64,000 bases of DNA. It comes from Amantichitinum ursilacus (GTDB lineage: Bacteria; Pseudomonadota; Gammaproteobacteria; Burkholderiales; Chitinibacteraceae). The stretch is taken from assembly GCF_001294205.1 (NCBI RefSeq), contig NZ_LAQT01000007.1, positions 62,001-126,000 on the forward strand. The letters are read 5' to 3'. Numbering within the stretch: the stretch's first letter is position 1; every line of letters begins with the position of its first letter. The notes under the pieces were generated by a model. It saw only the letters and a program-made list of their open reading frames with translations. It had not been told where the DNA came from and did no database searches. A program made the position numbers and the translations under genes. Positions 26,209 through 39,357 of the stretch are shown here, in pieces.

Positions 26209-27633
26209 ATGAAACAACAAAACCGCTTTAGCCTGCTGCATCTGGCCGCCGTGGCCGCCCTTGCCAGCGCCGCTGTTCCGGCACTGGCCGCCGGTGTGGT
26301 CGCCACCGGCAATACGCAAGTCAACGCGGCGGGCGCGACGCCCGTCATCAATATTGATGCCGCCAACGCCAAGGGCATTTCGCACAATACGTTCGAGCAG
26401 TTCAATGTCGACCGCAACGGCGTGGTGTTCAATAACCTGACCGCAGCCGGCCAAAGCCAGTTGGCGGGCAAGCTGCAAGCCAATGCCAACCTCAACGGCA
26501 CGGCCGCCAAAGTGATCGTGGCTGACGTTAACGCCAAACAGGCCTCGCAACTGAATGGCGCGATTGAGGTCGCGGGCAGCGGCGCACATGTGCTGATCGC
26601 CAACGCCGCAGGTATTTCGGCCAATGGCCTGACCACCATCAACACGCCGGTACTGACGCTGGCCGCTGCCCGCTTTGCTCCGCGGGCTGACAGCGATCTG
26701 GCGCTGGTGGCGCAAACCGATAACGCGCTGGCCCCGGCCACAATCCGCGTTGATGGTGCGGGGATCGATGTCGGCGCAGGCCAGCTCAACCTGCTGTCGC
26801 GCGCCACGCTGATCAATGCCGCCGTCAAAGGCTGGGAAGTCGCAGCGCATGGCGGCACCGAGTTTGAAGGTGACGCCGCAGGCCACTTCAACGGCAAACT
26901 GGTGCAGAACGTCAACGGCGTGGTGCCGGCATTCAACGCCATCGATGTGTCGGCGCTGGGCGGCATGTATGCCAACAAGATCACGCTGGAAGGCTCCGAG
27001 AAAGGCCTCGGTGTTAACAACCGCGGCGCGATTGCGGCGGGCCAGGGCGGACTGGCGGTCGAACTGTTTAATGGCCGTCTGCAAAACAACGGCCTGATCG
27101 GTGCGGAAGGCCATATGTACGTGGTGCCGGCCGGGGTGGCGCAAGCGGGCCTGACCGAACAGCAAGCCTACGAGCAAAACCGCGCGCAAATGCGTGACCG
27201 CGCTGCCGCCGAGGCCGCTGCGCACAACGTCGCCGCCATGAACGACTGGAACGAGGCGCAAAAATGGGCCGAAGTGCAATGGGTACAACGCCACGCGTTT
27301 AACCCGTCGCTGCTGAGCCCGACGCAGCAAGCCGCCGCAGAGCAAGCACAAGCCGAGCAAGCGGCCGCTGAGCAAGCGCGCATCGAGGCGCGCCGCGCCG
27401 CCGAGCAACTGGCCTACGAGCAAGACCAGGCCGCACGCGCCGCCGTCGAAGCCCAGCGCCAGGCTGAAGAAGCCGCACGCCTGGCCGAGCAGGCGCGTCG
27501 CCAGACCGAAATGGAAGCCATGCCACAGGGCGACGCGGATGCCATGGTCGCCGCCGCCGCCGCGCAACTGGCCGCCGAAAAGGCTGCTCGCCGCGCGCGC
27601 ATGGAAGAAATGGCGCGTCTGGGCCTGATCTGA
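26209..27633 (+). CDS. Short two-partner secretion exoprotein (TpsA with TPS domain and coiled-coil tail)
   Basis: 474 aa from ATG 26209; ATG 26194 is in frame but its AGG is too close. A Sec signal peptide ends at PALA. Residues about 29-280 form an FhaB-type TPS domain: HNTFEQFNVDRNGVVFNN, DVNAKQASQLNGAIEVAG and VLIANAAGISANGLTTIN. The canonical NPNL and NPxGI motifs appear as NANL and NAAGI, with Ala replacing Pro in both. From about 310 to the end it is an Ala/Glu/Gln/Arg-rich coiled coil (AEQAQAEQAAAEQARIEARR). There is no haemagglutinin repeat, adhesion region or CdiA-type toxin, whereas TpsA proteins are usually well over 1000 aa. A strong terminator follows. Confidence 0.85.
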   Translation: MKQQNRFSLLHLAAVAALASAAVPALAAGVVATGNTQVNAAGATPVINIDAANAKGISHNTFEQFNVDRNGVVFNNLTAAGQSQLAGKLQANANLNGTAAKVIVADVNAKQASQLNGAIEVAGSGAHVLIANAAGISANGLTTINTPVLTLAAARFAPRADSDLALVAQTDNALAPATIRVDGAGIDVGAGQLNLLSRATLINAAVKGWEVAAHGGTEFEGDAAGHFNGKLVQNVNGVVPAFNAIDVSALGGMYANKITLEGSEKGLGVNNRGAIAAGQGGLAVELFNGRLQNNGLIGAEGHMYVVPAGVAQAGLTEQQAYEQNRAQMRDRAAAEAAAHNVAAMNDWNEAQKWAEVQWVQRHAFNPSLLSPTQQAAAEQAQAEQAAAEQARIEARRAAEQLAYEQDQAARAAVEAQRQAEEAARLAEQARRQTEMEAMPQGDADAMVAAAAAQLAAEKAARRARMEEMARLGLI

Positions 27634-27708
27634 TTGCTCTAAACGCCATCGTGACACCCAGCGGCGCAGTGTTTTAAAACCAGAACACCGCAAGTGTAGT
27701 TAGATACA

Positions 27709-27741
27709 AGGCGTGCCCTCCCCTGCGGCACGCCTTTTTTT
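27709..27741 (+). terminator. Rho-independent terminator after the TPS pair
   Basis: Stem AGGCGTGCC / GGCACGCCT (27709-27717 with 27727-27735), 9-nt loop, then a T-run to 27741. It separates the TPS genes from the convergent oxidoreductase gene. Confidence 0.9.
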
Positions 27742-27750
27742 ATGCATGGA

Positions 27751-28761
27751 TTACGGCGTCAGCACGATCTTGCCAAACGCCCCGCGATCCAGATGCGCCA
27801 GCGCTTTGGGCAGATCAGCAAAGCGGTATTGCTGATCAATCACCGGCTTGATCTGATGCGCGTCGACAAAGCGCACCAGGTCTTCCAGCGCACGCCGATG
27901 GCCCACCGTAATGCCCTGCACCGTCACCTGTTTCAGCAAAAACGGCCCCGACGGGCCGGACACCTCAAAGCCATCCAGCACGCCGATCAGCGAAATCCGC
28001 CCCGCCACTGCCACCGCGCGCAACGATTGCGCCAGATTGCCGCCGCCCACCGTGTCGAGGATGTGGTCGATGCCGCGATCCTCAGTCAGCTCCAGCGCCG
28101 CCGTCGCCCAATCGATCTGCTTGCGGTGAATACCGTGCGTCGCGCCCAGCGCCAGCGCGCGTTGCAGTTTGTCGGCGTCGCCCGATGTGACCAGCACTTT
28201 GGCCCCCAGCGCATGCGCAATCTGCAAACCCAGCAACGCCACGCCACCCGTGCCTTGCACCAATACGCTCTCGCCCTGTTGCAGCCGCCCGAGTTCGACC
28301 AGCGCAAACCACGCCGTTAAACCCGCGCACGGCAAGGTGCTGGCTTCGGCGTCATTCAAGCTGGCTGGCGCGGCGGCAAGCCAGTTTTCATCCAGCACAA
28401 CGTACTCGGCCAGCACGCCCTGCTCGCGTCCGCCCAAAGAGTGATAGAGCGGATCGCGCCCGGTGCCGCCGGGTTTGCCATCGATCCAGCCCGGCGCAAA
28501 GGTGGAGATCACGCGCGCGCCCACCGCGAAACGGCTAACGCCTGGCCCCAGCGCATCCACCGCCCCGGCCATATCCGAGGCCGGGATAAACGGAAATTGC
28601 AACGGCAAGCCCATGCCGTTATCGATCATCAATTTGTCGCGAAAATTAAGCGACACCGCGCCCACCTTGACGCGCACCTGGCCGGGCCCCGGTTGCGGCA
28701 GTTCGGTCTGGTTGTACTGCAGGTGTTCGCGCCCAATGGCATTCATGCTCCAGCGATACAT
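27751..28761 (-). CDS. Zinc-type alcohol dehydrogenase-like / quinone oxidoreductase (MDR superfamily)
   Basis: 336 aa from ATG 28761. The N-terminal GroES-like domain shows PGPGQVRVKVGAVSLNFRDKLM; the zinc-binding Cys-His-Glu set of true alcohol dehydrogenases is absent, which fits the quinone-oxidoreductase branch. The Rossmann fold carries VLVQGTGGVALLGLQIAHALGAKV, an NAD(P)-binding glycine motif. A late FLLKQVTVQGITVGHR segment is typical of the YhdH/zinc-free MDR group. It diverges from a LysR gene that probably controls it. The physiological substrate cannot be told from sequence. Confidence 0.85.
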   Translation of the reverse strand: MYRWSMNAIGREHLQYNQTELPQPGPGQVRVKVGAVSLNFRDKLMIDNGMGLPLQFPFIPASDMAGAVDALGPGVSRFAVGARVISTFAPGWIDGKPGGTGRDPLYHSLGGREQGVLAEYVVLDENWLAAAPASLNDAEASTLPCAGLTAWFALVELGRLQQGESVLVQGTGGVALLGLQIAHALGAKVLVTSGDADKLQRALALGATHGIHRKQIDWATAALELTEDRGIDHILDTVGGGNLAQSLRAVAVAGRISLIGVLDGFEVSGPSGPFLLKQVTVQGITVGHRRALEDLVRFVDAHQIKPVIDQQYRFADLPKALAHLDRGAFGKIVLTP

Positions 28762-28867
28762 GGTGTTGGCTCCGTGGTGAATTGGTGGAAGGCCAGCATA
28801 TCGTTGCCGCCATCGCGCCAGTGGCGATAACATTTCTCACCATTGCATCCTGCAAGGCACCAAAAAC

Positions 28868-29788
28868 ATGAGCCTGAACGCCAGCCAGCAACTGAAAGAC
28901 ATTCCCGTATTTGTTACCGCCGTTGAAGCCGGCAGCTTTGCCGAAGCGGCCGAGCGTTTGCATCTGACGCGCTCCGCCGTGGGCAAGACCATCGCGCGGC
29001 TGGAAGACCGGCTGGGCGTGCGCTTGTTTCATCGCACCACGCGCAGCCAGCAACTGACGGCCGACGGCAGCCTGTTTTACGAACGCTGCCTACGCGCGCT
29101 GGAAGAAATCCGCATGGCCACCGACATGCTGGAATCAGGCAAGCAGCAAGTCAGCGGCCGCTTGCGCGTGGCAGTGTCGGTGCTGTTTGGGCGCATGTGC
29201 GTCGCCCCGGTGCTAACGCAATTGGTGACGCAGCATCCCGAGCTGACGCTGGAATTTTCATTCAGCGATCGCCTGGTCGATCTGGTCGAAGACGGTTTTG
29301 ATCTGGCCATCCGTAATGGCACCCTGGCCGACCGCGCCGATCTGATCGCGCGCCCGGTGGCCACGCATTACATGCATCTGTACGCCGCGCCGCATTGGCT
29401 GGCGCGTTATGGCGCGCCGCAGAGTCTGGATGATCTCGCCGATTTGCCGGGCCTGATTTACAAGTACAGCAATGGCCCGAAGGCGTGGCAGTTTGCGCAA
29501 CCGGATGGCCGCATCCGCGAGATCCTGCCGCCGCATCGCATATTGATGGACGACTTGCAGGCGTTGGCCGATGCCGCGATTGCGGGCCACGGCATTGCGC
29601 ATTTGCCCAGTTGGCTGGCGCGCCATGCATTACGCGATGGCCAACTGGTACGCGTATTGCAACACCACGAAGGCATTAGCCACGTCGCGCACGCGGTCTG
29701 GCGTAAGACGCCGCATCTGCCACCCAAAATTCGCGCAGCGGTCGATCTGCTAGTGGATCAGCTGGAGGTGCGCGTTAATCCGCGCTAA
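28868..29788 (+). CDS. LysR-family transcriptional regulator
   Basis: 306 aa. The N-terminal helix-turn-helix spans about 10-70 (GSFAEAAERLHLTRSAVGKTIARLEDRLG, here given in two overlapping pieces AEAAERLHLT and SAVGKTIARLEDRLG) and is followed by the linker FHRTTRSQQLTADGSLFYERC. The C-terminal effector domain has ELTLEFSFSDRLVDLVEDGFDLAIRNG-like text, typical of the CrgA/DsdC-like clade. It is divergent from the oxidoreductase gene across 106 bp, the common layout for a regulator and its target. Inducer unknown. Confidence 0.9.
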   Translation: MSLNASQQLKDIPVFVTAVEAGSFAEAAERLHLTRSAVGKTIARLEDRLGVRLFHRTTRSQQLTADGSLFYERCLRALEEIRMATDMLESGKQQVSGRLRVAVSVLFGRMCVAPVLTQLVTQHPELTLEFSFSDRLVDLVEDGFDLAIRNGTLADRADLIARPVATHYMHLYAAPHWLARYGAPQSLDDLADLPGLIYKYSNGPKAWQFAQPDGRIREILPPHRILMDDLQALADAAIAGHGIAHLPSWLARHALRDGQLVRVLQHHEGISHVAHAVWRKTPHLPPKIRAAVDLLVDQLEVRVNPR

Positions 29789-30515
29789 GGCGCAATGGGC
29801 GCAGCGCAACAGCAGCCTATCTGCGCTCAACTGCAGCGGACGGAATCGAAATCACCGCCTGGTCCGATTCGCGCCTTTAAATAATTGTCGCCGTGGTTTA
29901 TTCAGAAAACTTTTGTGCTGCGCAATCAATCTTCGGGCATTACTAATATCGAAAATCAAATAACCGATTGGTTTTATTCGCCAACAATTCAATCAGGCAA
30001 ACCGGTTTTAAACGCGATATGCCCGAATGCGCCGAGGCCGCTAAATCCAGCCACAAAAAAACAATAGTGTCTGTTCGGATGCCGATTGCGGTGCTTTTCC
30101 GAAGCATCTGTTTTGTAAGCTAATCAGCGCGCTAATTGCGCAATCTGCGCCTTGCGGATTGCGCTGCCTTTCACGCCAGTGACATGGGCGTCGCGGCCAC
30201 CCATCCAAACGTTTCAAGCCCAACAAACATGCGCTTTGTAGGCGAACACCCGGCAGAATCCCGACGCGGCCTCCATTACCATCCTCGCAGTTTTGTAGCC
30301 GCCATGAACGGGGGATACAGCCCCAACCCATTGCATCAACCCCGGTTTTAAAGCCCCGCTTTAACAGCAGAAACTTATATATCTCTGCCGTCTTGCTGGG
30401 ATAAAGCGCCAGCCAGCTTTCATACTGGCGATAAATAATTTACTGTTGCAAGCGCAAGCGCCTGGTTTGCTAATCAGGATTCGCCGCTGCACACCGCTAA
30501 AAAGAGAACAACGCC
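29789..30515. other. 727-bp non-coding region, including an AT-rich island, upstream of the glycogen operon
   Basis: No supported gene. About 29880-30130 is clearly AT-richer than the surrounding coding DNA, with short open frames that match nothing I recognise. An 8-bp dyad GCGCAATC / GATTGCGC (30138-30145 with 30157-30164) lies within. The right end holds a candidate glgB promoter. A small RNA or remnant gene is possible but not shown. Confidence 0.5.
30446..30474 (+). promoter_or_regulatory. Candidate glgB promoter
   Basis: TTGCAA (30446-30451), 17-bp spacer, GCTAAT (30469-30474); each hexamer matches four of six consensus bases. The predicted transcript starts about 35 nt before the glgB ATG. 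This is the best candidate in the interval but not strong. Confidence 0.35.
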
Positions 30516-32693
30516 ATGCCGCACTACGTGGATACCGTCGCCATCGATGCGTTATTTGCCGGAACGCACGCCGATCCGTTTTCTGTTCTGGGTTTGCATA
30601 GCGTCGAAGACAGCCTGGTGGTGCGCACCTTGCAACCGGGCGCTTCCGAAGTGGTCGTGGTGGATACCGCAGGCAAAAAGATTGCCGCACTGCATAGGGT
30701 AGATGAGCGCGGCTTTTTTGCCGGCCCCATCCCGCGCCGTAAAAACCGGTTTCCGTATCGTCTGAAAGTGACCTGGCCCGATGGCGCCGTGGAGCTGGAA
30801 GACGCTTATCGCTTTGGCCCGTGTCTGGGCGATGTGGATGTGTGGTTGCTGGCCGAGGGCACGCATATGCGGCCGTTTGAACGCTTGGGCAGCCACCCCA
30901 CCACCATGGAAGGCGTGGGCGGCGTGGCCTTTGCGGTGTGGGCGCCCAATGCGCGCCGCGTTTCGGTGGTCGGCGAATTCAATTTCTGGGATGGCCGTCG
31001 CCATCCGATGCGTCTGCGCGCCGAAGCCGGCGTGTGGGAGCTGTTTGTGCCCAATGCGCAAATCGGGCAGAACTTTAAATACGAAATCCGCGATGCCAAT
31101 GGCCATGTGTTTCTGAAAGCCGATCCGTATGGTTTCTCGGCTGAATTGCGCCCCAGCACGGCGTCCTGCGTGGCCAAACTGCCCGCGTGGATTGAACCCA
31201 CCGAACAACGAAAACAAGCCAATGCGCTGGATGCGCCGATGTCCATCTACGAGGTGCATCTGGGTTCGTGGCGACGCGTGCCTGAAGAAGGCGACCGCTG
31301 GCTCAGCTATCGCGAGCTGGCCGATCAACTGGTGTCGTACGTTAAAGACCTCGGCTTTACCCACCTGGAATTGCTGCCCATCAACGAGCATCCATTTGAT
31401 GGCTCCTGGGGTTATCAGCCGTTGGGCATGTATGCGCCGACGTCGCGCTTTGGCACACCCGAAGACTTCCGTTACCTGGTCGAGACCGCCCACGCCAATG
31501 GCATCGGCATGATTCTGGACTGGGTGCCGGGGCATTTTCCCAGCGATGCGCATGGCCTGGCGCAATTTGACGGCACGCATCTGTATGAACACGCCGATCC
31601 GCGCGAAGGCTTTCATCAGGACTGGAACACGCTGATCTATAACTACGGCCGCCGCGAAGTCAGCAACTATCTGACCGGCAATGCGCTGTACTGGATTGAG
31701 CGTTACGGCGTGGATGGTCTGCGTGTGGATGCCGTGGCCTCGATGCTGTATCGCGATTACAGCCGTAAAGAAGGCGAATGGGTGCCCAATGAATTTGGCG
31801 GCCGCGAGAATCTGGAAGCCATTGAATTCCTCAAGCGCATGAACAGCATCGTGGGCAGCAACCGCCCCGAAGCCATCACCTCGGCCGAAGAATCAACCGC
31901 CTTCCCAGCCGTGTCGCGTCCGCCCGAAATGGGCGGCCTGGGTTTTCACTACAAGTGGAATATGGGCTGGATGCACGACACGCTCGAATACATGGGCACC
32001 GACCCGATCAACCGCAAATATCATCATCACCAGATGACGTTTGGCATGGTGTACGCGTTTAACGAGAACTTTGTGCTGCCGCTGTCGCATGACGAAGTGG
32101 TGCATGGCAAGGGCTCGTTGATTACGCGCATGCCCGGCGACACCTGGCAAAAATTTGCCAACCTGCGCGCCTATTACGGCTTTATGTGGGCGCACCCGGG
32201 CAAGAAGCTGCTGTTTATGGGCGGCGAATTTGCCCAGGGCGCGGAATGGAACCACGACAAGAGCCTGGACTGGCACTTGCTGAATGTGGACTGGCACCGC
32301 GGCGTGCATGATCTGGTGCGCGATCTCAACACCACGTACAAGGCCAATCCGGCACTGTACCAGGTGGATTTTGAAGGCGCGGGCTTTAGCTGGATTGCGC
32401 ATGACGACGGCGAGAACTCGGTGTTTTCGTTTATCCGCCACGCTAAAGACCCGAACGACCAGATTATCGTGCTGAGCAACTTTACCCCGGTGCCGCGTTA
32501 CGACTATCGCATTGGCGTGCCGCTGGCCGGTCGCTATGTGGAAGTGCTGAATACCGATGCGGGCCATTACTGCGGCAGCAACGTCGGCAACGGCGAAGTC
32601 CACACCGATGGCATCGGCGCGCATGGCCATGCCCAGTCGCTGAACCTGACCGTGCCGCCACTGGCCACCATCTACCTGAAGCGGGTGGGCTAA
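30516..32693 (+). CDS. glgB: 1,4-alpha-glucan branching enzyme GlgB
   Basis: 725 aa, the normal size for a two-module GlgB with the extra N1 domain. It introduces alpha-1,6 branches into glycogen. Order: N1 domain (about 1-105), CBM48 ([26 protein letters not shown]), GH13 barrel. The catalytic regions are [12 protein letters not shown] (nucleophile Asp), [11 protein letters not shown] (acid Glu) and [14 protein letters not shown] (transition-state His/Asp), all intact. First gene of the glycogen operon; only 3 bp separate its stop from glgX. The Shine-Dalgarno is weak (AAAGAG). Confidence 0.97.
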   Translation: MPHYVDTVAIDALFAGTHADPFSVLGLHSVEDSLVVRTLQPGASEVVVVDTAGKKIAALHRVDERGFFAGPIPRRKNRFPYRLKVTWPDGAVELEDAYRFGPCLGDVDVWLLAEGTHMRPFERLGSHPTTMEGVGGVAFAVWAPNARRVSVVGEFNFWDGRRHPMRLRAEAGVWELFVPNAQIGQNFKYEIRDANGHVFLKADPYGFSAELRPSTASCVAKLPAWIEPTEQRKQANALDAPMSIYEVHLGSWRRVPEEGDRWLSYRELADQLVSYVKDLGFTHLELLPINEHPFDGSWGYQPLGMYAPTSRFGTPEDFRYLVETAHANGIGMILDWVPGHFPSDAHGLAQFDGTHLYEHADPREGFHQDWNTLIYNYGRREVSNYLTGNALYWIERYGVDGLRVDAVASMLYRDYSRKEGEWVPNEFGGRENLEAIEFLKRMNSIVGSNRPEAITSAEESTAFPAVSRPPEMGGLGFHYKWNMGWMHDTLEYMGTDPINRKYHHHQMTFGMVYAFNENFVLPLSHDEVVHGKGSLITRMPGDTWQKFANLRAYYGFMWAHPGKKLLFMGGEFAQGAEWNHDKSLDWHLLNVDWHRGVHDLVRDLNTTYKANPALYQVDFEGAGFSWIAHDDGENSVFSFIRHAKDPNDQIIVLSNFTPVPRYDYRIGVPLAGRYVEVLNTDAGHYCGSNVGNGEVHTDGIGAHGHAQSLNLTVPPLATIYLKRVG

Positions 32694-32696
32694 ACC

Positions 32697-36418
<3,722 letters not shown>

Positions 36419-36473
36419 AACCAGTAGCAGGACGCTAACTATGGGCGCACACCCGCAACACGTGGAGAACACC

Positions 36474-37748
36474 ATGCAGTACCCCATCATGGACAAAATC
36501 ACCCTGGCCCGGCAGTTGCCGAATAAATCGGTGGCGCTGGTGCTCGCGGGTGGACGCGGCTCGCGCCTGAAAGCCCTGACCGACCACCGCGCCAAACCAG
36601 CGGTGCATTTCGGCGGCAAGTTCCGCATTATCGACTTTGCGCTTTCCAACTGCCTGAACTCGGGCATCCGGCGCATCGGCGTGATTACGCAATACAAGTC
36701 GCACAGCCTGTTGCGCCATCTGCAACGCGGCTGGTCGTTCTTGCGCAACGAGATGAACGAGTTCATCGATTTGCTGCCGGCGCAGCAACGTATTGACGAA
36801 GAACACTGGTATCGCGGCACGGCCGATGCGGTGTATCAGAACCTGGACATCATCCGCAGCTACCGCCCGGAATATGTCGTGATTCTGGCGGGCGATCATA
36901 TCTACAAAATGGATTACTCACGCATGCTGCTCGACCACGTCGAGCAAGGCGCCAAGTGCACCGTAGCATGCATCGAAGTGCCGCGTGAAGAAGCCACCGC
37001 GTTTGGCGTAATCCACATCGACGAATATCGCAAGATTATCGACTTTGTCGAGAAACCGGCCGACCCGCCGCCGATGCCGGGCAAGCCCGAAGTGGCGCTG
37101 GCGTCGATGGGTATCTATGTGTTTGACGCCGACTATATGTATTCGCTGCTTGAGCAAGATATCGAGGACGACAAATCGGCGCATGACTTCGGCAAGGATT
37201 TGATCCCGAAAGCGGTCTCCGAGGGCACGGCCATTGCGCATCCGTTTGATTTGTCGTGCGTGTCCAGCGACCCGTCCGGCCCGGCCTACTGGCGTGACGT
37301 CGGTACCGTGGATGCGTACTGGAAAGCCAACCTGGATCTGGCCTCCGTCACCCCGGAACTGGATGTGTATGACCAGGACTGGCCGATCTGGAGCTACCAG
37401 GAACAACTGCCGCCCGCCAAGTTTGTGCAGGATCGCAACGGCAGCCACGGCATGACGCTCAACTCTTTGGTGTCGGGCGGTTGTATCGTCAGCGGCTCGC
37501 TGGTGCTCAATTCGGTGCTGTTTAACAAGGTGCGCGTGCATTCGTTCTGCACGGTGGATTCGGCGGTGATTCTGCCGGACGTCACCATCGGCCGCTCGGC
37601 GCGCCTGCGCCGTTGCGTCATCGACCGCGGTTGTACCATCCCTGAAGGCATGGTGATTGGCGAGAATGTCGAAGAAGACAAGCGCCGTTTCCATCGCTCG
37701 GAAGGCGGCATTGTGCTGGTCACCAAAGACATGCTCGCCGCGCTGTAA
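36474..37748 (+). CDS. glgC: Glucose-1-phosphate adenylyltransferase GlgC
   Basis: 424 aa from ATG 36474, which has GGAG six bases upstream; an ATG at 36441 would add 11 residues. It makes ADP-glucose, the committed step of glycogen synthesis. Seen are the nucleotide loop [23 protein letters not shown], the substrate site FVEKP, and [20 protein letters not shown]-terminal left-handed helix domain follows. The regulatory Lys/Arg-rich N-terminus ([16 protein letters not shown]) is intact, so allosteric control by glycolytic intermediates is expected. Confidence 0.96.
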   Translation: MQYPIMDKITLARQLPNKSVALVLAGGRGSRLKALTDHRAKPAVHFGGKFRIIDFALSNCLNSGIRRIGVITQYKSHSLLRHLQRGWSFLRNEMNEFIDLLPAQQRIDEEHWYRGTADAVYQNLDIIRSYRPEYVVILAGDHIYKMDYSRMLLDHVEQGAKCTVACIEVPREEATAFGVIHIDEYRKIIDFVEKPADPPPMPGKPEVALASMGIYVFDADYMYSLLEQDIEDDKSAHDFGKDLIPKAVSEGTAIAHPFDLSCVSSDPSGPAYWRDVGTVDAYWKANLDLASVTPELDVYDQDWPIWSYQEQLPPAKFVQDRNGSHGMTLNSLVSGGCIVSGSLVLNSVLFNKVRVHSFCTVDSAVILPDVTIGRSARLRRCVIDRGCTIPEGMVIGENVEEDKRRFHRSEGGIVLVTKDMLAAL

Positions 37749-37895
37749 AGTCTTTGCCACCCCGCCTGCGTATGCTGTGTGGGGTGGTGCGCTGTGCTAC
37801 GCCTGTATCTGGGTCTGCTGCCGTTGTGCGGCGCAGACACCGATGCGGGCGTCATTCTGTAGATCTCCCGCTCTTCGCGACCAAGGAAACCGACC

Positions 37896-39335
37896 ATGCT
37901 GGTTCTGCACGTCTGCTCCGAACTCTTTCCACTATTAAAAACTGGCGGCCTGGCCGATGTGACCGGCGCATTGCCGCTGGCCTTGCAAGAACTGGGCGCT
38001 GATGTGCGCGTGCTGTTGCCAGGCTTTCCGGCCATTCGCAATGGCCTGGTCGAAGAAGGCGTGGTCGCTGAATTCGATACCTTCGCCGGCCCGGTGCGCT
38101 TGTTGTACGGCCACCTGCCCGACACGCATCTGGGCGTGTATGTGATTGATGCGCCGTCGCTGTATAACCGCAGCGGCAATCCGTATATGGACCCGCGCCA
38201 GGAACCGTATTCGGATAACCATCTGCGTTTTGCATTGCTGGGTTATGTGGGCGCGGAACTGGCCAGCGGCCGCGATCCATTCTGGCGCCCCGAAGTTGTG
38301 CACGGCCATGACTGGCACGCTGGCTTGCTGCCCGCGTATCTGGCTGCGCGCGGCCGTCCGGCCAAATCGGTATTCACCATCCACAACCTGGCTTATCAGG
38401 GCGTATTTGCGCCGCATCACTTTGGCGAACTGCAATTGCCTGGCGACTTTTTCTCGGTGGAAGGCGTTGAGTTCCATGGCCAGATTTCTTTTTTGAAGGC
38501 TGGCTTGTACTACGCCGACCACATCACCACGGTCAGCCCCACCTATGCCGCCGAAATCACCACGCCTGAGCAAGGCTGCGGCCTGGATGGCTTGTTGCGT
38601 GATCGCAGCGGGCATCTGACCGGCATCCTGAATGGCGTTGATCCCAAAGTGTGGAACCCGGATTCGGACCCGCTGATCGGCGCCAATTACAGCGTGGCCA
38701 AGCCGCAGAACAAAACGCGTTGCAAAGTGGCGCTGCAAGAACACACCAGCCTGCAATCGGATGTGGATGCCCCGCTGTTTGCCGTGGTCAGCCGCCTGAC
38801 CGAACAGAAAGGCCTGCATCTGGTCCTGGAATTGCTTCCGGAACTGGTGGCCGCAGGCGGCCAGTTTGTGTTGCTGGGCACCGGCGACCCCGAGCTGGAA
38901 CGTGCCTTCAGCGCTGCCGGGATGCGTGATCCAGGACAAGTGTCCGTACAGATCGGCTATGACGAAGCGTGGTCGCACTCTATCATGGCCGCTGCTGACG
39001 TCGTTTTAGTGCCCAGCCGCTTTGAACCATGTGGACTGACGCAGCTTTACGGATTGAAGTACGGCGCGCTGCCGCTGGTGCGCCACGTGGGCGGCCTGGC
39101 CGATACCGTTGTCGACAGCACACTCGAAGATATCGCCGACAATACGGCGACCGGTTTTGTGTTCAATGACTTTGATGTGAATGATCTTCGCCGCGCCATG
39201 CGCCGTGCATTTGCGCTATGGTCAAAGCAAAAGGAATGGAAAGCGGTACGCAAGAACGCCATGCAACAAGACTTTGGCTGGGAAGCCTCGGCGCGCTCGT
39301 ACTACCACCTCTACGAAAGACTGTTGGCTCACTGA
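37896..39335 (+). CDS. glgA: Glycogen synthase GlgA (GT5)
   Basis: 479 aa. It transfers glucose from ADP-glucose to glycogen. The N-terminal ADP-glucose loop is [16 protein letters not shown] (15-30), typical of GT5. Further motifs are [27 protein letters not shown], and the C-terminal [28 protein letters not shown] with the catalytic E. A 147-bp gap separates it from glgC, so it may have an additional internal promoter, though none is obvious. Its stop is 22 bp before glgP. Confidence 0.96.
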   Translation: MLVLHVCSELFPLLKTGGLADVTGALPLALQELGADVRVLLPGFPAIRNGLVEEGVVAEFDTFAGPVRLLYGHLPDTHLGVYVIDAPSLYNRSGNPYMDPRQEPYSDNHLRFALLGYVGAELASGRDPFWRPEVVHGHDWHAGLLPAYLAARGRPAKSVFTIHNLAYQGVFAPHHFGELQLPGDFFSVEGVEFHGQISFLKAGLYYADHITTVSPTYAAEITTPEQGCGLDGLLRDRSGHLTGILNGVDPKVWNPDSDPLIGANYSVAKPQNKTRCKVALQEHTSLQSDVDAPLFAVVSRLTEQKGLHLVLELLPELVAAGGQFVLLGTGDPELERAFSAAGMRDPGQVSVQIGYDEAWSHSIMAAADVVLVPSRFEPCGLTQLYGLKYGALPLVRHVGGLADTVVDSTLEDIADNTATGFVFNDFDVNDLRRAMRRAFALWSKQKEWKAVRKNAMQQDFGWEASARSYYHLYERLLAH

Positions 39336-39357
39336 CAAAAACTTCTGGAGTTCGAAC

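Noticed and set aside
26101-27693. Long minus-strand open frame opposite the TPS exoprotein
   Set aside because: Its stop-free frame follows from the GC- and Ala-rich composition of the real gene; no start signal or recognisable domain. Similar shadows were dismissed opposite cysB, glgP, hscA and iscS.
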